Shown piece after piece: positions 1 to 3,912 of a stretch of 5,177 bases of DNA. The position numbers and the translations under genes were made by a program. The stretch spans positions 1-5,177 of the forward strand of contig JBNJGC010000171.1 of NCBI GenBank assembly GCA_051747405.1, given 5' to 3'. Origin of the DNA: JAPHTQ01 sp051747405. GTDB lineage: Bacteria > Pseudomonadota > Gammaproteobacteria > Thiohalomonadales > Thiohalomonadaceae. Within the stretch, counting starts at the first letter, position 1; every line of letters starts with the position of its first letter. The notes under the pieces are model-generated. The model was given only the letters and a program-made list of their open reading frames with translations. It was not told where the DNA came from and made no database searches.

Positions 1-3
1 ACA

Positions 4-807
4 CTAGTTGCCCACCTTGAGCCCACCCCCCTTGCCCAGGCCGCCCTCGACCTCCTGCGCCTGATAGTTACGCACGGCGCGGACCATATTGTTGTAGGAG
101 TCGGCAAAGGCGCTGGCGATGACCTTGCCTTCCGGTGTCTTGGTGTAGCCGCCAAGGCCGCCGGCGGCCTTGCCGAACAGTGAGGCGCTGGCGCTGAAGT
201 CGGTGCCGGTTGCCTCACCCTGCGCAGCGGCGAGCTGGACGCCGGATCGGTTGTCCACCATCAGCAGGGTGGTGGAGGCCTTCTTCAGCTTGGCGCCGCT
301 GGCCGCCTTGCCCAGCGCCTTGGTGTCGTCGCTCATGCTGAGCAGTCCACCGACCATACCACTGAGACCGCCGGTGTCCTCGCTGAAGTCGATGCTTGGC
401 GAGAGGGTATAGTCGGCCGCGACCATCTGTCCCTTGCCGTAGTTGCTGCCGCTGCGCATCTCACCCGACTCCTGCAGTCGGCGCTCCTGCTCCATGGAGT
501 CCATGGCCGCGCCACGCTCGACCACCACAAAGCAGTTGGACTGTTGCACCATCAGCCGCAGCAGCGGCGTGGTGGACGAAAGCTTGTACTTGTTGCGCAG
601 TTCGCGATACCAGTCGTCGTTGCGGTTCTCCAGGATGCCGACGGTGCCCATAGGGCTGTCGCAGTGCTCGATATCACCCTCGGGCTCTGCTGTGCTGCCC
701 GCGGCAGAGCCGCCGGTTTTGGTCATGTTGCCCATGCAGGCGGAGAGGCTCAGGACCGACGCGGTTAGCGTAATCGCTGTGAGTGATCGTTTTAGCGCAC
801 GGCTCAT
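4..807 (-). CDS. CsgG-like outer-membrane lipoprotein
   Basis: A complete 267-residue protein starting at ATG (805-807) with an AGGGAG ribosome site at 818-823, 10 bases from the start. Residues 1-23 form a lipoprotein signal peptide: a basic start (R3, K6, R7), a hydrophobic core, and the lipobox LSAC with the acylated cysteine at residue 24. Residue 25 is Met, not Asp, so sorting to the outer membrane is expected. The body resembles the CsgG/HfaB family. It has a FVVVERG segment (93-99) followed by a charged Glu/Gln/Arg helix (105-114), then VAADYTLSPSI (129-139), and a final helix around 226-250 (KVIASAFADSYNNMVRAVRN). In CsgG these elements belong to a periplasmic domain, and CsgG itself is the curli secretion channel. 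No curli genes are visible, so a secretion role is not claimed; many family members are uncharacterised. The tail is glycine-rich (255-263). It lies downstream of dctM on the same strand but is separated by 167 bases and a stem-loop, so it is probably transcribed separately. Family assignment is by motif memory only. Confidence 0.8.
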   Translation of the reverse strand: MSRALKRSLTAITLTASVLSLSACMGNMTKTGGSAAGSTAEPEGDIEHCDSPMGTVGILENRNDDWYRELRNKYKLSSTTPLLRLMVQQSNCFVVVERGAAMDSMEQERRLQESGEMRSGSNYGKGQMVAADYTLSPSIDFSEDTGGLSGMVGGLLSMSDDTKALGKAASGAKLKKASTTLLMVDNRSGVQLAAAQGEATGTDFSASASLFGKAAGGLGGYTKTPEGKVIASAFADSYNNMVRAVRNYQAQEVEGGLGKGGGLKVGN

Positions 808-817
808 AGTGCAGATG

Positions 818-823
818 CTCCCT
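818..823 (-). promoter_or_regulatory. Ribosome binding site of the lipoprotein gene
   Basis: On the minus strand AGGGAG stands 10 bases before the ATG at 807. It supports that start over others. No convincing -35/-10 pair was found in the 167 bases upstream; the best candidates matched poorly. Confidence 0.6.
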
Positions 824-908
824 GTTATTATTTGCAGAACGTCCGGCTGAAATGACCCCGGGACTGTAATCCATCAATTCTGCCTGAGTCTCGAACAGTG
901 CGTAACGG

Positions 909-920
909 GTGCAAATGCAC
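909..920. repeat. Short inverted repeat in the lipoprotein upstream region
   Basis: GTGCA and TGCAC arms of 5 bases are separated by 2 bases (GTGCAAATGCAC). It lies about 100 bases upstream of the lipoprotein start and could be an operator half-site pair, but it is short enough to occur by chance. Confidence 0.25.
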
Positions 921-931
921 TATATGGGATC

Positions 932-959
932 ACGGGGCGGTTTGTGGCGTTCGCCCCGT
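932..959 (-). terminator. GC-rich stem-loop after dctM, possible terminator
   Basis: Perfect 8-base arms ACGGGGCG (932-939) and CGCCCCGT (952-959) enclose a 12-base loop. The structure begins 15 bases past the dctM stop codon. Position and stability suggest the end of the TRAP transcript. No T-run follows on either strand, so it is not a canonical intrinsic terminator and may instead protect the 3' end or mark a factor-dependent stop. Confidence 0.45.
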
Positions 960-974
960 CACGCCCTGAGGAGA

Positions 975-2363
975 TCAATCCCCGTACACGACGCCCGGCA
1001 GCCAGGTCGCCAGCTCCGGCCACAGCGATAGGGCGCCGAGGGCGATCAGTTGGATGAGGATGAAAGGGGCAACGCCTTTGTAGATCTGGGTGGTCTGGAT
1101 CGCCGCCGGGGCGACGCCGCGCAGGTAGAACAGGGCGAAGCCGAACGGTGGGGTGAGGAAGGAGGTCTGCAGGTTGATGGCGATCATCACCCCGAGCCAG
1201 ATCGGGTCGAGCCCCATCGCCAGTAGTATGGGGGCGACGATGGGGACGACGACGAAGGTGATCTCGATAAAGTCGAGGATGAAGCCGAGCAGGAACATCA
1301 CCAGCATGACGATGACCATCGCCCCCACGACCCCGCCGGGCAGGTCGGTGAGCAGCTCGCCGATCATCTCATCGCCGCCGAAGCCGCGGAAGACCAGCGA
1401 GAAGAGCGAGGCACCGATGAAGATCAGGAACACCATGGCGGTGATACGGGTAGTCGAACGCATTACCTCGTTGAGGGTGACAAGGTTGAACTGGCGTTGG
1501 CCGATGGCCAGCAGGATAGCCCCCACCGCCCCGACGGAGGCGGCCTCGGTGGGGGTGGCCAGGCCGGCGAGGATGGAGCCGAGAACGGCCAGGATCAGCA
1601 GCAGCGGCGGGAGTAGTACCTTCAGCGCCCGGGTGAAGAGTCTGCGATCGTAGACGCCGCGCTCCTCGGCGGAGGGAACCGGGCAGGCCGCCGGCTTGAG
1701 CCAGGCGACGCCGAGCAGATAGGTGATGTAGAGGACCACCAGCAGCAGCCCCGGGATGAGGGCGCCGGCGAAGAGATCCCCCACGGAGATGGTCTCCGGA
1801 GACCAGATCCCCATATCCAGCTGCGCCTGCTGGTAGGCGGAGGCGAGCACGTCGCCGAGCAGGATGAGGATGATCGAGGGGGGAATGATCTGGCCCAGGG
1901 TGCCGGAGGCACAGATGGTGCCGGTGGCCAGCGCCGGGCTGTAACCGCGCTTAATCATCGTCGGCAAAGAGAGCAGCCCCATGGTGACCACGGTCGCGCC
2001 GACGATGCCGGTGCTGGCGGCCAGCAGCATCCCCACCAGAGTGACCGAGATCCCCAGCCCCCCGCGCAGCGGGCCGAATAGCGCAGCCATGGTGTCGAGA
2101 AGCTGTTCGGCGACTTTCGAGCGCTCCAGCATCACCCCCATGAAGACAAACAGCGGTACGGCGATCAGCGTGGTGTTGGTCATGATGCCGTAGAGGCGGT
2201 TGGGCAGCGCTTCGAGGAAAGCGGCATCGAACAGCCCCATCTGCGCGCCGAGTGCGGCAAAGGCCAGTGCGGTGCCACCCAGGGTGAAGGCCACCGGATA
2301 GCCCAGCAACAGTACCCCACAGATGGTGATAAACATGAGGATGGCCATGATCTCGGGTGTCAT
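975..2363 (-). CDS. dctM: TRAP transporter large permease, DctM family
   Basis: The 462-residue protein is the normal length for DctM, the ion-coupled membrane subunit that moves substrate delivered by a periplasmic binding protein. I place the start at ATG 2361-2363. It has GAGGT at 2370-2374, six bases upstream, and begins with the usual first membrane helix. A longer in-frame start at 2450 would add 29 Arg/Gly-rich residues and overlap dctQ. Family motifs are clear: GYPVAFTLGG (21-30), AVPLFVFMG (68-76), GTLGQIIPPS (154-163), ATPTEAASVGAVGA (269-282), DFIEITFVVVPI (364-375) and FLTPPFGFALFYLRGVAP (402-419). Around a dozen hydrophobic segments span the chain. A loop near 172-195 and a charged stretch near 223-245 (CPVPSAEERGVYDRR) match the mannitol/chloroaromatic-type (FcbT3-like) branch. 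Substrate cannot be read from the permease; organic acids are common for this group. It is translated right after dctQ (TGA, 2 bases, ATG). Confidence 0.95.
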   Translation of the reverse strand: MTPEIMAILMFITICGVLLLGYPVAFTLGGTALAFAALGAQMGLFDAAFLEALPNRLYGIMTNTTLIAVPLFVFMGVMLERSKVAEQLLDTMAALFGPLRGGLGISVTLVGMLLAASTGIVGATVVTMGLLSLPTMIKRGYSPALATGTICASGTLGQIIPPSIILILLGDVLASAYQQAQLDMGIWSPETISVGDLFAGALIPGLLLVVLYITYLLGVAWLKPAACPVPSAEERGVYDRRLFTRALKVLLPPLLLILAVLGSILAGLATPTEAASVGAVGAILLAIGQRQFNLVTLNEVMRSTTRITAMVFLIFIGASLFSLVFRGFGGDEMIGELLTDLPGGVVGAMVIVMLVMFLLGFILDFIEITFVVVPIVAPILLAMGLDPIWLGVMIAINLQTSFLTPPFGFALFYLRGVAPAAIQTTQIYKGVAPFILIQLIALGALSLWPELATWLPGVVYGD

Positions 2364-2365
2364 GA

Positions 2366-2911
2366 TCAGACCTCGTCCGGACCGGTGTGGGCCGGAGCCG
2401 CTTCGCTGTGGCCGAGCAGTACCAGCGCGGAGCGTAGCGCCAGCGCGCAACCCTGAAGCAGCAACAGCAACGCCATTAGCGGGATCGCGGTTTTGAGCAG
2501 ATAGACCCCCGGCAGACCGCCCGCCTCACGCGAGCCCTCGCGGAGCTCCCAGGCGTTGCTGACATAATCCCAGCTGGCCCAGGCGATGAAGGCGCAGACC
2601 GGCAGCAGCAGCAACAGGGTTCCCAGCAGATCGACCCAGGCGCGTCCCCGCTCCCCGAACCTCTGATAGAAGATATCCACCCGTACATGGCCGTCGTGGC
2701 GCAGGGTGTAGGCGGCACCGAGCATGAACACCAGAGCGTGCATGTAGGTGATCGACTCCTGTAATGCGATCCAGCCGCTATCGAAGAGGTAACGCAACAC
2801 CACCACCGTGAAGGTGATTAGCACCATAGCCAGTGTCAACCAGGCGAGCAGGCGACCGGTCCAGTCGCTGAACTGGTCGATGCGGTGGGCGATTCGGGCC
2901 AGGGTTTGCAC
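2366..2911 (-). CDS. dctQ: TRAP transporter small permease, DctQ family
   Basis: The 181-residue protein is the small four-helix membrane subunit that pairs with DctM. The start is GTG at 2909-2911, with GGGA (2919-2922) seven bases upstream; the nearby upstream ATG is out of frame and soon stops. Hydrophobic segments lie at about 21-43, 54-71, 92-116 and 136-160. Recognisable family features are RYLF (40-43), the ALQES segment (49-53) starting the second helix, HDGHVRVDIFYQR (72-84) in the cytoplasmic loop, and GLPGVYLLKTAIP (132-144) leading into the last helix. The C-terminal tail is polar. The gene is first of the visible operon and ends two bases before dctM, which indicates coupled translation. 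The substrate-binding subunit (DctP-type) is not visible; it may lie in or beyond the gap upstream, or elsewhere. Confidence 0.93.
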   Translation of the reverse strand: MQTLARIAHRIDQFSDWTGRLLAWLTLAMVLITFTVVVLRYLFDSGWIALQESITYMHALVFMLGAAYTLRHDGHVRVDIFYQRFGERGRAWVDLLGTLLLLLPVCAFIAWASWDYVSNAWELREGSREAGGLPGVYLLKTAIPLMALLLLLQGCALALRSALVLLGHSEAAPAHTGPDEV

Positions 2912-2946
2912 AATTACATCCCATGAGACAGTTGGTTATAGGCGCT

Positions 2947-2952
2947 ATTCTA
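2947..2952 (-). promoter_or_regulatory. Weak candidate -10 element for dctQM
   Basis: On the minus strand TAGAAT (5 of 6 matches to TATAAT) lies about 35 bases upstream of the dctQ start. No good -35 hexamer stands at the proper distance; the base run there is TTCCCC. Treat as tentative. A promoter inside the gap is equally possible. Confidence 0.25.
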
Positions 2953-2965
2953 CGCCAATGTCCCG

Positions 2966-3119
2966 GGCAGGGGAAAAGGGGCAGGGNNNNNNNNNNNNNN
3001 NNNNNNNNNNNNNNNNNNNNNNNNNNNNNNNNNNNNNNNNNNNNNNNNNNNNNNNNNNNNNNNNNNNNNNNNNNNNNNNNNNNNNNGGCAGGGAGCGCGT
3101 GTAGCGGCGGCAGGCAGGG
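2966..3119. repeat. GGCAGGG motifs flanking the assembly gap
   Basis: GGCAGGG occurs at 2966-2972 and 2980-2986 before the gap and at 3087-3093 and 3113-3119 after it. The first two copies are 14 bases apart in a purine-rich setting (GGCAGGGGAAAAGG). This is consistent with a short tandem repeat that broke the assembly, but only two copies are visible on each side. Confidence 0.45.
2987..3086. other. Assembly gap of 100 N
   Basis: Exactly 100 N, the conventional size for a gap of unknown length. Sequence content and real distance between the dctQ upstream region and the DnaA-box region are unknown. Confidence 0.99.
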
Positions 3120-3241
3120 TTAGCGGTGCTGGGAATGAATCGACGATCTTTGTGCTTTCAGGGCTTGACTTCGGTGCAGGGAGATGTTCCGCATTGTCTG
3201 TTATGCACAAGTGGTGTCGACGGAGGAAAAAGGGCTTGGAG

Positions 3242-3257
3242 GTAAGTGAATACTTAC
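3242..3257. repeat. Inverted repeat GTAAGT-gaat-ACTTAC
   Basis: Perfect 6-base arms around a 4-base spacer. It lies between the lone DnaA box at 3201 and the AT-rich stretch, so it could bind a dimeric regulator or origin protein. No known operator is recognised. Confidence 0.35.
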
Positions 3258-3290
3258 GTATCCAGTACGCCGCATTGGTTCGTAACGCAT

Positions 3291-3325
3291 TGAAAATAAA
3301 CGATATATTTATGATGGTTATAAGA
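3291..3325. other. AT-rich stretch, possible DNA-unwinding element
   Basis: 28 of 35 bases are A or T, in sharp contrast with the GC-rich genes around it. It lies 57 bases left of the nearest box of the DnaA cluster. Two CGCATTG copies (3271-3277, 3286-3292) sit at its left edge. No clear 13-mer repeats of the E. coli type are present. Confidence 0.4.
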
Positions 3326-3393
3326 TGACCAATCTGTTTCCATCCTAGACGCCATGCGCCCTGGCACCGCTTACTCGCCATTCATCCACAAAG

Positions 3394-3416
3394 TTATCCA
3401 CAGCTTTTGTGGATAA
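3394..3416. promoter_or_regulatory. Facing pair of perfect DnaA boxes
   Basis: TTATCCACA (3394-3402) and its exact reverse complement TGTGGATAA (3408-3416) are separated by five bases (GCTTT). Each matches the strongest E. coli DnaA box (R1/R4 type). As a dyad it could also fold into a 9-base-pair hairpin, but the exact DnaA consensus makes protein binding the better reading. Confidence 0.75.
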
Positions 3417-3428
3417 TTCACAATCGTG

Positions 3429-3445
3429 AAGTGCGACAAGCACTT
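3429..3445. terminator. Stem-loop AAGTGC-gacaa-GCACTT, possible weak terminator
   Basis: Perfect 6-base arms and a 5-base loop, followed after four bases by TTTT (3450-3453) on the plus strand. The stem is short and the T-run is detached, so terminator activity is doubtful. It lies 7 bases beyond the last DnaA box and may belong to the same regulatory region. Confidence 0.3.
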
Positions 3446-3720
3446 AGCGTTTTGAGGTGGTCGAGGGCGGCCTCTGGGGTTGCGCCTTGTCTTGGGGCAT
3501 TTGCGGGCCTCTGAAAGCGCTAATCAGTATGAAACACCATTTTGCCGGTTGGTCGCGCCGGGAACCTCTGAGGCGATCCCAGGCTGGCGAAAGGGGGGGA
3601 GCGGGTGGTGACGATATGGTCTGAATCACTGATCGAGGAACAGCCTTACCGGCGCGCAGCCGTTGTCTCTGTGGTGCAGGTGAGGTGGTCGCTCTCTGGC
3701 TTGGTAGATTTTAACTGACT
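3446..3720. other. Stretch without a supported gene
   Basis: About 275 bases of mixed composition between the DnaA-box region and the adhesin promoter. Short ORFs exist on both strands, including overlapping plus-strand frames at 3529-3624 (31 codons) and 3605-3718 (37 codons, GTG start, purine-rich GGGGGGAG just upstream). None resembles a family I know. No RNA gene, riboswitch or repeat was recognised. Confidence 0.5.
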
Positions 3721-3733
3721 GATAAATAAAGAG

Positions 3734-3764
3734 AAATGTTTTTGTTCCCAAATGTTCCTTGAAC
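3734..3764. repeat. AAATGTT direct repeats and GTTC-ctt-GAAC dyad
   Basis: AAATGTT occurs at 3734-3740 and 3750-3756, sixteen bases apart. A dyad GTTC-ctt-GAAC at 3754-3764 overlaps the predicted -35 hexamer of the adhesin promoter. The location suits an operator, but the elements are short and unassigned. Confidence 0.3.
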
Positions 3765-3787
3765 TGGCGGGGTAGAGCTTTTAAATT
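3759..3787 (+). promoter_or_regulatory. Predicted sigma-70-type promoter of the adhesin gene
   Basis: TTGAAC (3759-3764) and TAAATT (3782-3787) are separated by exactly 17 bases; each matches its consensus at 4 of 6 positions. Surroundings are AT-rich (3711-3790). Transcription would start near 3794, giving a leader of about 120 nt before the adhesin start. Confidence 0.5.
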
Positions 3788-3803
3788 TTCCCGCATTATC
3801 GGT

Positions 3804-3823
3804 GGTCTCTATGCGGAGAGATC
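3804..3823 (+). promoter_or_regulatory. Leader hairpin overlapping a ribosome site
   Basis: GGTCTCT (3804-3810) can pair with AGAGATC (3817-3823), seven pairs with one G-U, around a 6-base loop. The GGAGAG ribosome site (3815-3820) of the 15-codon ORF is partly inside the stem, so the fold could limit its translation. It is a small structure and has not been tested by covariation. Confidence 0.35.
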
Positions 3824-3827
3824 AACG

Positions 3828-3875
3828 ATGGCAGAAATCCTGGTAATGGATGTGAATGGACACCCCTGGTCGTAA
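3828..3875 (+). CDS. Possible 15-residue leader peptide
   Basis: The sequence encodes MAEILVMDVNGHPWS, from ATG at 3828 to TAA at 3873-3875. GGAGAG stands seven bases upstream, a better ribosome site than many real genes have. It lies between the predicted promoter and the adhesin start, in a different frame, and ends 37 bases before that start. It could be a regulatory upstream ORF. It has no run of one amino acid as in classical attenuators. I know no homologue, and chance cannot be excluded for so short a frame. Confidence 0.35.
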   Translation: MAEILVMDVNGHPWS

Positions 3876-3912
3876 GTGTGGGTCGGGTACCAAATCTGAT
3901 GGGAGAAGCAAG

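Larger units (their letters stand above)
3201..3422. other. Candidate replication origin: DnaA-box cluster with AT-rich stretch
   Basis: Boxes read against the consensus TTATNCACA: TTATGCACA at 3201-3209 (perfect, plus), TCATCCACA at 3382-3390 (one mismatch, plus), TTATCCACA at 3394-3402 (perfect, plus), TGTGGATAA at 3408-3416 (perfect, minus) and TAATTCACA at 3414-3422 (one mismatch, plus, overlapping). Four boxes sit within 41 bases. Between the outer box and the cluster, 3291-3325 is 28/35 A or T and could be an unwinding element. No protein gene is credible here and flanking genes point away from it. Against a chromosomal oriC: no dnaA, dnaN, mnmG, parA or rep gene is visible, and only one GATC site (3145-3148) lies nearby. 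Alternatives are a DnaA-titrating or DnaA-reactivating locus, or a DnaA-regulated promoter. Confidence 0.55.

Noticed and set aside
443..850. Plus-strand ORF (135 codons) opposite the lipoprotein
   Set aside because: Shadow; the minus-strand frame has a lipobox, ribosome site and family motifs.
1153..1653. Plus-strand ORF (166 codons) opposite dctM
   Set aside because: Shadow of dctM, whose own frame shows every family motif.
2364..2450. N-terminal extension of DctM from an upstream ATG at 2450
   Set aside because: It would add 29 Arg/Gly-rich residues encoded over the end of dctQ. The ATG at 2363 has a good ribosome site and begins exactly at the conserved first helix.
2950..3381. Minus-strand ORF of about 98 real codons running into the gap
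   Set aside because: It is open only because N are read through; the visible residues resemble no family and the DNA holds origin-like elements.
3408..3422. CRP-like site TGTG-N7-CACA
   Set aside because: The CRP consensus needs eight bases between TGTG and CACA; here there are seven, and both halves are explained by DnaA boxes.
3444..3629. Minus-strand ORF of 61 codons
   Set aside because: Proline- and arginine-rich low-information sequence, no recognisable domain and no supporting context.
3856..3912. Alternative adhesin start at the in-frame ATG 3856
   Set aside because: It lacks a ribosome site and overlaps the 15-codon ORF; GTG 3913 has GGGAG at ideal spacing. Not fully excluded.
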